Shown here piece by piece: positions 8,594 through 17,667 of a stretch of 43,636 bases of DNA (positions are counted from its first letter, which is position 1; each line of letters starts with the position of its first letter). The stretch lies in assembly GCF_000321005.1 (NCBI RefSeq), contig NZ_HE578907.1, positions 825,824-869,459 on the forward strand, given 5' to 3'. Origin of the DNA: Anaerococcus senegalensis JC48. Lineage in GTDB: Bacteria; Bacillota; Clostridia; Tissierellales; Peptoniphilaceae. Below the pieces are notes generated by a model. It had not been told where the DNA came from and did not search any database. It saw nothing but the letters and a program-made list of their open reading frames with translations. The position numbers were made by a program, and so were the translations under genes.

Positions 8594-9971
8594 TATGAGT
8601 AAAGAAAAGGTAACTATGCCTGAACAAGATCCTAATGTTAGAAACAAAAATTTTAAGGAAGTATCTTTGGGTTATGATTTAGAAATGGCTCAAGAAGAAG
8701 CGCTTAGATGTGTTCAATGTAAAAACAAACCTTGTATGGGAGGATGTCCTGTTTCTGTAAGAATTCCAGAATTTATTCACCAAGTTGTAGAAGGGAATTT
8801 GGATAAGGCTTATGAAATTATTTCATCCACAAACAACCTCCCAGCAATTTGTGGTAGAGTTTGTCCGCAAGAAAGTCAATGTGAAGGAGTTTGTACTAGA
8901 GGAAAAAATGGTGATCCTGTTGGAATCGGTCGTCTTGAAAGATTTGTTGCAGATTATCACATGAACAAATCCTATAATAAACCGGTTGAAGTTAGAGGAC
9001 AAAATAAAAAAGTTGCAGTGGTTGGATCTGGTCCTTCTGGACTTTCTTGTGCAGCTGACCTTGCAAAATTAGGATATCAAGTAGTAATGTTTGAAGCTTT
9101 CCACACAGCGGGCGGAGTTTTGATGTATGGGATTCCAGAATTTAGGTTGCCAAAAACTTTGGTTCAAAAAGAATTGAAAAATGTAATTGGACTTGGTGTA
9201 AAACTTCAAAGAAATACAATTATCGGTAGAACAAAATCAATTAATGAATTATTTGACGAAGGTTTTGAAGCAGTTTACGTTTCAACAGGTGCTGGTCTTC
9301 CAAAATTTTTGAGAATTGAAGGAGAAAATTTAAATGGAGTTTATTCTGCAAATGAATTTTTGACAAGAATGAACTTGATGAAAGCATATAAATTCCCAGA
9401 ATATGATACACCAGTTCATATAGGAAAAAAGGTCTGTGTAGTTGGTGGTGGAAACGTGGCAATGGATGCGGCAAGAAGTGCAAAAAGAATGGGTGCAGAT
9501 GTAACTGTTGTTTATAGAAGAAGTTTTGAACAAATGCCAGCTAGAATTGAAGAAAGTCATCACGCAAAAGAAGAAGGAATAAACTTTATGAACCTACATA
9601 ATCCTGTCGAAATTAAAGGAGAAAATGGTTGGGTTAAAAAAGTTAAATTAGAAGTAATGGAATTAGGAGAAAAAGACAAATCTGGAAGAAGACGTCCAAT
9701 TCCAACAGGAAAATATGAAGAAGTCGAATTTGATTCCGTAATTGTTTCAATTGGTCAATCACCAAATCCATTAATTAAACAAACAAATTATGATATTAAT
9801 ACAGAATCTTGGGGTGGAATTATAATTGATGATTCTACAATGACAAGTAAAGACGGAGTTTTTGCAGGAGGAGATGCAGTTAGCGGCGCTGCTACTGTAA
9901 TTCTTGCAATGGGGGCTGGTAAAAAGGCCGCTGAAAATATTGATAAATATATAAAAAATAAGAATAAATAA
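8580..9971 (+). CDS. nfnB: NfnB-like subunit (GltD-type flavoprotein)
   Basis: 463 aa, about 50 kDa, the size of NfnB. The N-terminal domain carries eight cysteines for two [4Fe-4S] clusters: C44, C47, C52, C56 and C91, C95, C101, C105. The FAD site is GSGPSG (149-154) with AGGVLMYGIPEFRLP downstream; the NADPH site is VVGGGNVAMDAAR. GltD-like proteins are often called NADPH-dependent glutamate synthase small chain, but the large subunit is absent here and an NfnA gene overlaps, so NfnB is the better reading. GGAG at 8568 precedes its ATG inside nfnA. Confidence 0.88.
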   Translation: MAKFNMSKEKVTMPEQDPNVRNKNFKEVSLGYDLEMAQEEALRCVQCKNKPCMGGCPVSVRIPEFIHQVVEGNLDKAYEIISSTNNLPAICGRVCPQESQCEGVCTRGKNGDPVGIGRLERFVADYHMNKSYNKPVEVRGQNKKVAVVGSGPSGLSCAADLAKLGYQVVMFEAFHTAGGVLMYGIPEFRLPKTLVQKELKNVIGLGVKLQRNTIIGRTKSINELFDEGFEAVYVSTGAGLPKFLRIEGENLNGVYSANEFLTRMNLMKAYKFPEYDTPVHIGKKVCVVGGGNVAMDAARSAKRMGADVTVVYRRSFEQMPARIEESHHAKEEGINFMNLHNPVEIKGENGWVKKVKLEVMELGEKDKSGRRRPIPTGKYEEVEFDSVIVSIGQSPNPLIKQTNYDINTESWGGIIIDDSTMTSKDGVFAGGDAVSGAATVILAMGAGKKAAENIDKYIKNKNK

Positions 9972-9997
9972 TTTTATTTAGCTTAATTAATAATTTA

Positions 9998-10045
9998 ATG
10001 TATCAACCTAAATCTTTATTTTAGATTAGATTGATACATTTTTTA
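9998..10045 (+). terminator. Terminator after nfnB
   Basis: ATGTATCAA (9998-10006) pairs with TTGATACAT (10031-10039), with an additional inner stem of CTAAATCT and AGATTAG. Followed by TTTTTT on the plus strand. Confidence 0.85.
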
Positions 10046-10095
10046 TGTGAATTTTAGAAATATATATTAATTTTTTAAAATTATATAATAGCAAT

Positions 10096-10153
10096 ATTTT
10101 AAAATAAAAATCCGATTAAAAGATTTTTTATTAATCTGTTTAATCGGATTTTT
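10096..10153 (-). terminator. Terminator of the TetR-MMPL-LxxG operon
   Basis: AAAAATCCGATTAAA (10106-10120) and TTTAATCGGATTTTT (10139-10153) form a perfect 15-bp stem with an 18-nt loop that can pair further (AGATT/AATCT). The minus-strand side is followed by TTTTATTTT. Confidence 0.8.
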
Positions 10154-10164
10154 AAATTTAGATT

Positions 10165-12471
10165 CTATTTTATTTTTTCAATTATTCTAGATTTTGTTTC
10201 AAAATCGTCGCTAGTACCTGTAATTGATTTATTTTCTTTTGCGATTTTTGACATTTGTTCTAGAATATCACTAATTTCTGTTACATCTCCAGATTTATTT
10301 GCAAGTTTATCAATTCCTTTTGTTTTATAATCATTTAATCCCTTTTTAAATTTATCAAATGATGAAACATAATGATCACTTCCATTTTTTAGTTGACCTG
10401 TAGAATCACTTAATTTATTAATTCCATTATCTAATTGTTTAATTCCATTTGCCATTGGATTTATTGCTGTTTCATTTATATTTGCAAGTTGAGAAAGAGA
10501 TTTTGATCTTTCTTGGAATTGATTTAATCCACTAGATAAAGATGCAGATCCATTTCTTAGTTCTTCGGAATTAGAATCTAATTGACTAATTGCATTTGAA
10601 AGTTTATTTACACCTTCTTGATTTGCTTGAGTTCCATATTTTAATTTTTCTGAACCTGCTTTAATTTGTTTTGTAGACTCATCAAGCATTACTACAGAAT
10701 CTTGTAATTTTTTAATATTACTATTTGATAAAGCTCCACCAATTTTTTTGCTTGCTTCTGAAAGTTTTGCTGATGATGTTTGAACAGTTTCTTTTGACTC
10801 ATTTAATTTTGAACTTACTTGACCTAAATTATTATTTACTTGTCCTATTGATGATGTAAGTTCTGATGATCCATTAGCTAATTGTCCTAGTCCTTGTTTA
10901 ATAGCAGCATTTGCTTGGCCATTTACACTTATTGATCCAGCTTCATTGTTTAATCCTTGTTTTACTGCCTTTAAGTTTTCAATTTCTGCTGAAAGAGAGC
11001 CATCCTCATTTTTCGCTTGTAAATTTGCTATAACTTGGTCGATTGCACCAGCTTGAGCATTTATATTTTGAACACTAGAATCAAGGCTTGGTGCATTTTG
11101 AGCACTTTGATTTAAATTATTTATACCTTGATTTAATGTTTTTGAAGATTCTTCAATTTTTGAAAGTCCCCCGCTCAATTGACTAACACTATCTGCTAGT
11201 GGGCTAATTCCATTTGATAATTGACCAAGTCCATTTGATAGTTGATTCATAGAATTAGTTAAATTTGCTATATCATTTCCATTAGTTGCTTTTGATAGAT
11301 TATCTCTTAAACTTGCTGTTCCATTGCTTAATTTCATAAGTGATGAATCTAATTGACTAGCTCCATTATTTAAACTAACAGATCCATCTTGCAATTTTGC
11401 CATATTATTATTTATTTGTCCAACTGCTATTGTGTATTGGTTAACACCATTATATAGCTTTGAACTTCCATTATTTAGTTGGTTAACTGCTGTATTCACT
11501 GTTTGAATTTTTCCTGGCAAACTAGCAAAAGCATTTGATAATTGATCAAATGAGCTTACTATTTTATTAGATCCTTGAGATAATTGACCTGCCCCTTGAT
11601 TTAATTTTCCAATTCCATCGTTTAATTTTTTGCTTCCTTCATCTAATTTATTTGAACCATCAACAAGTTTTGCTGCATTTTCTTCTAAATCATTTACTCC
11701 ATTTTTTAATTCATCTAAGGAATCAAGTTTTGCATCTTCTTGGAAAAATTCATTAGTGATAAGAGCATAAACTTCAGTTGGTTCGTAGTCTTTAACATCC
11801 ATTTCCATTTCTACTTTATCTTTGAAGTTATCAAGCTTATCCCCTTCTACAACTCCTTGGAAATTTTCTTTAAGTCCTGGTGTCAAAACAGCTGCAACTA
11901 TTTCATTTTTTCCGTCTTTAACAAGCTTTCCACTATTTGTTGTAAGATTTTTCACCTTATCAGAATTAAAATTCATTTCAGCAAGGGCAAGGTATGGAGA
12001 ATAAATTTCTTTATTTTTACCATCTATTTTTGCATTAGTTTTCTTTTTATTAATAGCTTCTATTTTTATTTTTAAATGCCCAGATTTACCCTTTAATTTA
12101 TCTGAAGTTATTTCTTTACCATCTAAAAAGTATTTTACATTTATATCAACTGGTAAATCTTCTTTTGTTTTACCTTGATAGTAAATATCTTTACTATCTT
12201 CATTCCAATTAATATAACCATTATCCAGATTAACTTTTTTATCTGTCTTTAAATTTTTTATATCTTTTAGATTTGTTTTATCTTTTACTTTTATATTATT
12301 ATCAGAATTTATCCAAATTGAACCAGTTTTATCTTTTATTTTATTAGCTTCTTTTGTAACATATATTGTTTCATTTTTTCTTACACTTGAATCTTGTGCA
12401 TAAGCAACATTTGTCATTAATAATGAACTTGCAAGAACTAGTGAGAAACCTTTCATTAATTTATTTTTCAT
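10165..12471 (-). CDS. Secreted LxxG heptad-repeat protein, partner of the MMPL exporter
   Basis: 768 aa. A signal peptide (residues 1-25) ends in NVAYA before Q26. Residues ~30-245 form a globular part of unknown fold. From ~252 to ~715 the protein is built of L-x-x-G units in a near-heptad pattern (for example KLNDGIGKLNQGAGQLSQG), the X-X-X-Leu-X-X-Gly type seen in YhgE/Pip-like envelope proteins. This predicts a long helical rod. The C-terminus is soluble, without an LPXTG motif or membrane anchor. It follows the MMPL gene by 9 bp and should work outside the membrane with it; a reach across the wall is inference. RBS GGAGGAAAAT. Confidence 0.8.
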   Translation of the reverse strand: MKNKLMKGFSLVLASSLLMTNVAYAQDSSVRKNETIYVTKEANKIKDKTGSIWINSDNNIKVKDKTNLKDIKNLKTDKKVNLDNGYINWNEDSKDIYYQGKTKEDLPVDINVKYFLDGKEITSDKLKGKSGHLKIKIEAINKKKTNAKIDGKNKEIYSPYLALAEMNFNSDKVKNLTTNSGKLVKDGKNEIVAAVLTPGLKENFQGVVEGDKLDNFKDKVEMEMDVKDYEPTEVYALITNEFFQEDAKLDSLDELKNGVNDLEENAAKLVDGSNKLDEGSKKLNDGIGKLNQGAGQLSQGSNKIVSSFDQLSNAFASLPGKIQTVNTAVNQLNNGSSKLYNGVNQYTIAVGQINNNMAKLQDGSVSLNNGASQLDSSLMKLSNGTASLRDNLSKATNGNDIANLTNSMNQLSNGLGQLSNGISPLADSVSQLSGGLSKIEESSKTLNQGINNLNQSAQNAPSLDSSVQNINAQAGAIDQVIANLQAKNEDGSLSAEIENLKAVKQGLNNEAGSISVNGQANAAIKQGLGQLANGSSELTSSIGQVNNNLGQVSSKLNESKETVQTSSAKLSEASKKIGGALSNSNIKKLQDSVVMLDESTKQIKAGSEKLKYGTQANQEGVNKLSNAISQLDSNSEELRNGSASLSSGLNQFQERSKSLSQLANINETAINPMANGIKQLDNGINKLSDSTGQLKNGSDHYVSSFDKFKKGLNDYKTKGIDKLANKSGDVTEISDILEQMSKIAKENKSITGTSDDFETKSRIIEKIK

Positions 12472-12480
12472 ATTTTCCTC

Positions 12481-14535
12481 CTAATTTAATCCCTTAGTTG
12501 TCTTTTTAATAAATGGAAATGCAATTTTTATTAGTGCTGGTAGGAATAAAATAATTGAAAGCATACTAATTATTGCTCCCCTTGCCAACAACATACAAAT
12601 TGTTGATACAATTTCCATTTTTGAATACAAGCCTACGCCTACAGTTGCTGCCATAAATGATAAAGCAGATGTAACAATTGATTTAGATGTTTCTTTTACA
12701 GTCAATTTTAAGGACTGATCCACATCTTTAGTTTCTTTATATTCTACTAAAAATCTATCCATCATAAGAATTGAATAATCTATTGTTGAACCTAATTGAA
12801 CTACTCCTATAATTATTGATGTTACGAATGGAATAGTTTGACCTAGATAAAATGGAACTCCCATATTTATTTGAATAGCAAGTTCTATTACTGCAATTAA
12901 GACTACAGGAATAGCAAATGATTTAAATACTACTGAAATAATTATAAAAACTATAATTATTGATGCAATATTTACCATTTTAAAATCTTTGTCTGATAAA
13001 ACTGTTAAATCTTTGGTTAAAACAGCCTCACCTGTTAAATATCCTTTTTTATCATGATCTTTTACAATATTATTAATTTTATCTACTTGATCGTTTACCT
13101 TATCAGATGCCGTTTGATATTTTGAATTTACCATTATCATTTGATATCCATTTTTATTAAAATTATCTTTTAATTTATCCGGCATAACACTATCTGGTAA
13201 AGTTAGGCCTGTAAATGAATTTAAACTTAATACGCTATTTATACCTTCAACATCTTTTAATTCATCAACAAGTCCATTAACATTTTTTTTGCTTAATTTA
13301 TCATCAACAACCACAAAATGTGTAGATGCCATATTAAAATCTTTTTTCATTTTATTTAAAGCAACTATTGAATCTAAATCTTGTGGCAAGGACCTATCAA
13401 GATTGTAATAAAGATCAGTATTTCTTGCTCCATAAATTGCAGGAATAAACAAAATTAAAAATGCAATAAATAATCCATTTTTATGACCCAATACAAAATT
13501 TGATGTTTTTTCGAATGATGGCAAAAATACTCTATGATTAAATCTCGCAACCAATTTTTCTGCAATTAAAATCATTGGTGGTAAAACTACTACTGTAGAA
13601 ATTAGTCCCAATAAAACACCCTTACTCATAACAAGACCTATATCTTTTCCAAGTCCTAAACGCATCAAAATTAAAACAATAAATCCTGCAAAAGTTGTAA
13701 GTGATGATGCAAAAATTGAAGATACAGTTTTTTGAATAGCTATATCCATTGCATCATTTTTATCATCATTTTTTTTCTTCTCCTCAACATATCTATGGTA
13801 CAAAAATATAGAATAATCTGTAGTCACAGCAAGTTGTAAAACAGCTGCTATAGCTTTTGTTATATAAGAAATTTCTCCTAAAAATAAGTTTGTACCAAAA
13901 TTATATAAAATAGCATAACCAATATTTAAAATAAACAAAAATGGTATTATTGTTGATTCGTTTGTAAGGGATAAAATTATTAAAGCCAAAACTACAGCCA
14001 AAATAACATAAATTGGAGTTTCATGGTCTATTAAATCTTTTGTATCTTTTACAAGTGAGCTCATACCACTTAAGAACTTTTCCTTAGATTCTATTTTCTT
14101 GATATTATCTATGGCTTCCATTGTTCTAAAAGATGATGATCCTTCCTCAAATTTAACCATCAGCAAAGTACAATCTTTAGAATAAAAAACATCTCTTATT
14201 TCATCTGGTAAAAATTCATTTGGAAAACTATCACCTACAATTGATGATTTAGAAATTACATCTTCAACTCCATCAACTTTTAAAATCTTATCTTTAAGTT
14301 TATCAGCATCATAATCATCGCCTTTCAAAAGAAGCATGCCAGTTGCAGCATTTTTAAAATCTTTATCAAGAATTTCTTGACCTTGTGTGGATTCTAAGTC
14401 AGATGGTAAATATGACAAAATATCATAATTTACACCCGTATTCTTATATCCAAACCATGCAGGTATTAATAACAAAGTCATTATTAATAACATAAGTCTA
14501 GGATGATGCGAAATAAATTTTGTTATTTTCTTCAT
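12481..14535 (-). CDS. MMPL/RND-family exporter
   Basis: 684 aa, the usual size of Firmicute MMPL proteins. Two homologous halves, each with one membrane helix, a large extracytoplasmic loop and five more helices. Each half carries an Asp-Tyr pair in the middle of a membrane helix (TTDYSIF, D240-Y241; TIDYSIL, D586-Y587), as in the proton relay of MmpL3. It should be a proton-driven exporter of lipids or hydrophobic compounds. It overlaps the TetR gene by 4 bp (ATGA), so it is under that regulator, and is followed by the secreted LxxG protein. Substrate unknown. Confidence 0.9.
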   Translation of the reverse strand: MKKITKFISHHPRLMLLIMTLLLIPAWFGYKNTGVNYDILSYLPSDLESTQGQEILDKDFKNAATGMLLLKGDDYDADKLKDKILKVDGVEDVISKSSIVGDSFPNEFLPDEIRDVFYSKDCTLLMVKFEEGSSSFRTMEAIDNIKKIESKEKFLSGMSSLVKDTKDLIDHETPIYVILAVVLALIILSLTNESTIIPFLFILNIGYAILYNFGTNLFLGEISYITKAIAAVLQLAVTTDYSIFLYHRYVEEKKKNDDKNDAMDIAIQKTVSSIFASSLTTFAGFIVLILMRLGLGKDIGLVMSKGVLLGLISTVVVLPPMILIAEKLVARFNHRVFLPSFEKTSNFVLGHKNGLFIAFLILFIPAIYGARNTDLYYNLDRSLPQDLDSIVALNKMKKDFNMASTHFVVVDDKLSKKNVNGLVDELKDVEGINSVLSLNSFTGLTLPDSVMPDKLKDNFNKNGYQMIMVNSKYQTASDKVNDQVDKINNIVKDHDKKGYLTGEAVLTKDLTVLSDKDFKMVNIASIIIVFIIISVVFKSFAIPVVLIAVIELAIQINMGVPFYLGQTIPFVTSIIIGVVQLGSTIDYSILMMDRFLVEYKETKDVDQSLKLTVKETSKSIVTSALSFMAATVGVGLYSKMEIVSTICMLLARGAIISMLSIILFLPALIKIAFPFIKKTTKGLN

Positions 14536-15125
14536 TTATTATCTCCTGTTCTATCAAAAATTTTTCTAATAATAGCAAATAAAACTGGCTTCATTTCTTC
14601 AATTGATAAAATTGAATCTTCCAATACAGCACTTTTACAAGTAGACATCATGATTTCTAGAGTGAGAGAAAGTATATAAAGTTTTTGAGACTCAGTATGA
14701 TTTTTTAAAAATAAATTATCGTATTTATTTAAAATAAATTTCAAAGTCGAATCAGCTTCGCTAAGCCCATAATCATTTTCAATTTTTGTATAAAGAGTCC
14801 AAGTAATATTTTTACTTAAAAGATCTAGTTCAAAAGAATGGGCAATTAAATAATCTATTATATAATCAACAAAAGAAATATATCTTTCAATGGGATCGGT
14901 TTGTACACATGTTTTTTCTGCATTTAAAATAATTTCTGTTACAATATTTAAAACCATTTTTTCCTGCAAATCATTTTTATCTGTGTAATACAAATAAAAT
15001 GTACCTAAACCAAAACCTGCTTCTGTCATAATATCTCTTACAGAAGTTTTTTCAGCACCCTTTTCTTTAAAAATTTTAAGAGCTGCCTCCATAATTTTTT
15101 CTTTTTTATTTTCTACATCACTCAT
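14532..15125 (-). CDS. TetR/AcrR-family repressor of the MMPL operon
   Basis: 197 aa. The N-terminal helix-turn-helix (residues ~8-55: KEKIMEAALKIFKEKGAEKT, then VRDIMTEAGFGLGTFYLYYTDK) is a textbook TetR domain. The C-terminal part is a variable helical ligand-binding domain with two cysteines. It is the first gene of the operon and its own promoter region holds two TGAAC-N3-GTTCA palindromes, so autorepression relieved by a ligand, perhaps the export substrate, is likely. A TTATTAAAAGGAG-type RBS precedes the ATG. Confidence 0.93.
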   Translation of the reverse strand: MSDVENKKEKIMEAALKIFKEKGAEKTSVRDIMTEAGFGLGTFYLYYTDKNDLQEKMVLNIVTEIILNAEKTCVQTDPIERYISFVDYIIDYLIAHSFELDLLSKNITWTLYTKIENDYGLSEADSTLKFILNKYDNLFLKNHTESQKLYILSLTLEIMMSTCKSAVLEDSILSIEEMKPVLFAIIRKIFDRTGDNK

Positions 15126-15147
15126 AAATTATCTACTCCTTTTAATA

Positions 15148-15166
15148 AAATGAACACCGTTCATTT
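15148..15166. promoter_or_regulatory. TetR operator, downstream copy
   Basis: AAATGAAC-ACC-GTTCATTT, an 8-3-8 perfect inverted repeat just upstream of the TetR start codon. It shares the core TGAAC-N3-GTTCA with the copy at 15196, centre to centre 45 bp. It lies in the presumed 5' leader. Confidence 0.75.
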
Positions 15167-15181
15167 ATTGCTACATTTATT

Positions 15182-15209
15182 ATGATACAGCTTTCTGAAC
15201 AATGTTCAA
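15182..15209 (-). promoter_or_regulatory. Promoter and upstream operator of the TetR-MMPL operon
   Basis: Minus strand: -35 TTGAAC (15204-15209), 16-bp spacer, -10 TATCAT (15182-15187). The palindrome TGAAC-AAT-GTTCA (15196-15208) overlaps the -35, so a bound TetR dimer would block RNA polymerase. Confidence 0.65.
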
Positions 15210-15264
15210 CTTTTTTTCTAAAAAAATATTTAATTTTTTTATTTGTATAACAAATTAGATAAAA

Positions 15265-16662
15265 TCAAGACTCTAAAGAATTATTTTTTGAATTTTTTAA
15301 AGCAAATTTTATAATTTCTATTCCTTGGTCAATTTCTTCAATACTTAAATTTGCAAATCCCAATATAAAATAATTTTCTTTGCCATTTTTTTTGTAAGTA
15401 AATCTATTTAAATCAATTAAGTGTAGGGATTTATTATTTAAAATTTTTTTAAACTTTATTATATCTATAGATTCATCTATTTTTATAAGTAAATTTAGAG
15501 AATCCACTTTTTGGGGAAAAGAAATCTCTTCAATTTCTTCCAATTTTTCAACTATAAATTTAAATTTTTTAAAATAAATATTTTTCATTCTATTTATATG
15601 TTTTTCAAATTCTCCACTTTTAATAAAATTCGCCAAGGCTTTTTGTACAAAAGTTGATACAGTATTTGATAAACCCTTAAAATTTTTTTCATATTTTTCT
15701 AACAAATCATCTGGTAAAATCATATAAGATATTCTAAGTGAAGGAGCTAATAATTTTGAAAAATTTCCGAAATAAATAACATCAGAATTTTTATCCATAG
15801 CCTTTAAACTTTCTGTAGGATAGCCTGTAAATTTAAATTCACTATCGTAATCATCTTCAATTACATATCTATCTTTTGAAAGAGATGCCCAATTTAATAA
15901 TTCAATCCTTCTTTGGATTGACATAACTGTACCCATTGGAAATTGATAAAAAGGGGTTACAAAAAGACAAAGTGCATTTAAATCAGAAAGTCTATCTATT
16001 TTTACTCCCTCACTATCGAGTTCTAAAGGTATAGGATTTTTTAAATCATAAGTATAAAATTTATTACCAAAAGCATAACCAGGATTTTCAAAAGCAAAAA
16101 GTGTTTGATCCGTTAAAAGTTTCTTTATTATTGAAAATAAATGCTCAGTTGATGATGAAATAATTATATTTCTAGAATTTGTTGAAATGTTTCTAGAATT
16201 TTTCAAATAAACTTTTATAGCATTTCTTAAAGGTTCATATCCCTTATATGATCCCTTATCCAAAATTTTTATATCATATTTATCAATTGATTCTCTCATA
16301 TATTTTTGAAGAGTTTTATAAGGGAAATTCTCATAATCTACCCCACTTATTGAAAAATCATATTTAATTTCTTCACCAATTTCTCTATTTTCTTCTATCT
16401 TTTTCTTATCTAAAATTATCAAGTCATCTATTTTCCTACAATAAAAACCACTCTTATCTTTTACATAAATATATCCTTCTTCTTCAAGTTTGTAATAAAC
16501 TTTTTTAATTGTGTTTATTGAAACATTGATATCTTTTGATAAACTCCTAATCGATGGTAGTTTTTCATTTTCCACGATTTCTCCATTTATTATTTTATTT
16601 TTTATAATTTCATAAATTTTATCATATAAAAATTTATTATTTTTTGGTAAATTTAAATACAT
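15265..16662 (-). CDS. pdxR: MocR/PdxR-type regulator (GntR domain + aminotransferase fold)
   Basis: 465 aa. The GntR winged helix-turn-helix is at residues ~10-75 (KLPSIRSLSKDINVSINTIK). A type I aminotransferase domain follows from ~100, with EDDYDSEF (269-276) and the PLP lysine K303 in FGNFSKLLAPSLR; TPFYQFPMGTVMS matches the MocR consensus. It is divergent from pdxS with 89 bp between, the classic arrangement in which PdxR activates the pyridoxal-phosphate synthase gene when PLP is low. Other MocR proteins control taurine or GABA genes; the pdxS neighbour makes PdxR most likely. RBS GGGG before the ATG. Confidence 0.9.
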   Translation of the reverse strand: MYLNLPKNNKFLYDKIYEIIKNKIINGEIVENEKLPSIRSLSKDINVSINTIKKVYYKLEEEGYIYVKDKSGFYCRKIDDLIILDKKKIEENREIGEEIKYDFSISGVDYENFPYKTLQKYMRESIDKYDIKILDKGSYKGYEPLRNAIKVYLKNSRNISTNSRNIIISSSTEHLFSIIKKLLTDQTLFAFENPGYAFGNKFYTYDLKNPIPLELDSEGVKIDRLSDLNALCLFVTPFYQFPMGTVMSIQRRIELLNWASLSKDRYVIEDDYDSEFKFTGYPTESLKAMDKNSDVIYFGNFSKLLAPSLRISYMILPDDLLEKYEKNFKGLSNTVSTFVQKALANFIKSGEFEKHINRMKNIYFKKFKFIVEKLEEIEEISFPQKVDSLNLLIKIDESIDIIKFKKILNNKSLHLIDLNRFTYKKNGKENYFILGFANLSIEEIDQGIEIIKFALKNSKNNSLES

Positions 16663-16715
16663 CTGTACCCCTATTTTTTTTATTTTTTGTTGCTTTTATT
16701 AGTTACAGTTTAGCA

Positions 16716-16721
16716 TATAAT
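16716..16721 (+). promoter_or_regulatory. -10 element of pdxS, no good -35
   Basis: TATAAT at 16716-16721. The hexamer 17 bp upstream is not -35-like (about CTTTTA), as expected for a promoter that needs an activator such as PdxR. No clear direct repeats for PdxR could be assigned. Confidence 0.55.
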
Positions 16722-16751
16722 TAAATCAAAAGAAATATTAAGGAGATAAAA

Positions 16752-17603
16752 ATGGTAAATAAAGATATAAATAAAAAATTTGAAAAAAAGGTTATCATGG
16801 ACGTGATGAATGTTGAACAAGCAAAAATTGCTGAGGCTGCTGGTGCTAGTGCAGTTATGGCTCTTGAAAGAGTTCCTGCAGATATTAGAGCTGCTGGTGG
16901 AGTTTCTAGAATGAGCGATCCTAAAATGATTGAAGAAATTATGAAAGCTGTTAAAATTCCTGTAATGGCAAAGGTAAGAATTGGTCATTTTGTTGAAGCA
17001 CAAATTCTTGAATCCTTAGGTATTGATTATATTGACGAATCTGAGGTTTTAACAGTTGCTGATGATTTTAACCATATTGATAAAAAGAAATTTAAAACTC
17101 CATTTGTTTGTGGTGCTAGAAATATTTCTGAAGCTTTGAGAAGAATTTCTGAGGGTGCTTCTATGATTAGAACAAAAGGTGAAGCTGGTACTGGAAATGT
17201 TGTTCAAGCTGTAAGACATATGAGAGAAATTAATAGAGAAATCCAAAGAATTTCAGTTTTAACTGATGATGAAATTTTTTCTTATGCAAAAGATTTGGCA
17301 GTTGATGTTGAACTTTTAAAATATGTTAGAGATAATAAAAAACTTCCTGTTGCAAATCTTTCTGCTGGTGGAGTTGCAACTCCAGCTGATGCTGCTTTAA
17401 TGATGCAACTTGGAGCTTATGGTGTATTTGTTGGAAGTGGAATTTTTAAATCAGGAAATCCAGAAAAAAGAGCAAATGCAATAGTAAAAGCCGTAGCAAA
17501 TTATGACAATCCAGACGTGATTCTTGAAGTTTCAAAAGATCTTGGTGAAGCTATGGTTGGAATTAACGAAGACGAAATTAAAGAAATTTTTGAAAATAGA
17601 TAA
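16752..17603 (+). CDS. pdxS: Pyridoxal 5'-phosphate synthase subunit PdxS
   Basis: 283 aa TIM barrel that makes PLP from ribose 5-phosphate, glyceraldehyde 3-phosphate and ammonia. Active-site residues by family: D17 (VIMDV), K74 ([10 protein letters not shown]) and K142 ([12 protein letters not shown]). [18 protein letters not shown] and the phosphate-binding [17 protein letters not shown] are conserved. The N-terminus is a few residues shorter than B. subtilis PdxS. RBS AAGGAG. No pdxT follows: the next gene is convergent and a terminator intervenes, so the ammonia source is not encoded here. Confidence 0.97.
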   Translation: MVNKDINKKFEKKVIMDVMNVEQAKIAEAAGASAVMALERVPADIRAAGGVSRMSDPKMIEEIMKAVKIPVMAKVRIGHFVEAQILESLGIDYIDESEVLTVADDFNHIDKKKFKTPFVCGARNISEALRRISEGASMIRTKGEAGTGNVVQAVRHMREINREIQRISVLTDDEIFSYAKDLAVDVELLKYVRDNKKLPVANLSAGGVATPADAALMMQLGAYGVFVGSGIFKSGNPEKRANAIVKAVANYDNPDVILEVSKDLGEAMVGINEDEIKEIFENR

Positions 17604-17631
17604 AAATTAAAATCAAACAATTGCCCCATAT

Positions 17632-17665
17632 AAAAAATTCTGCAAAATAATTTGCAGAATTTTTT
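17632..17665. terminator. Bidirectional terminator between pdxS and the aldo/keto reductase
   Basis: AAAAAATTCTGCAAA (17632-17646), loop ATAA, TTTGCAGAATTTTTT (17651-17665): a 15-bp perfect stem with T-runs on both strands, ending pdxS (+) and the convergent reductase (-). Confidence 0.88.
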
Positions 17666-17667
17666 CT

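Noticed and set aside
8580-9971. Glutamate synthase small subunit
   Set aside because: The cofactor layout would fit GltD, but the large subunit is missing and an NfnA-type gene overlaps, so NfnB is favoured.
15209-15264. Terminator after the PdxR-like gene
   Set aside because: There are AT-rich inverted stretches (ATTTGT/ACAAAT) but no GC-containing stem with a T-run on the minus strand, so I do not call one.
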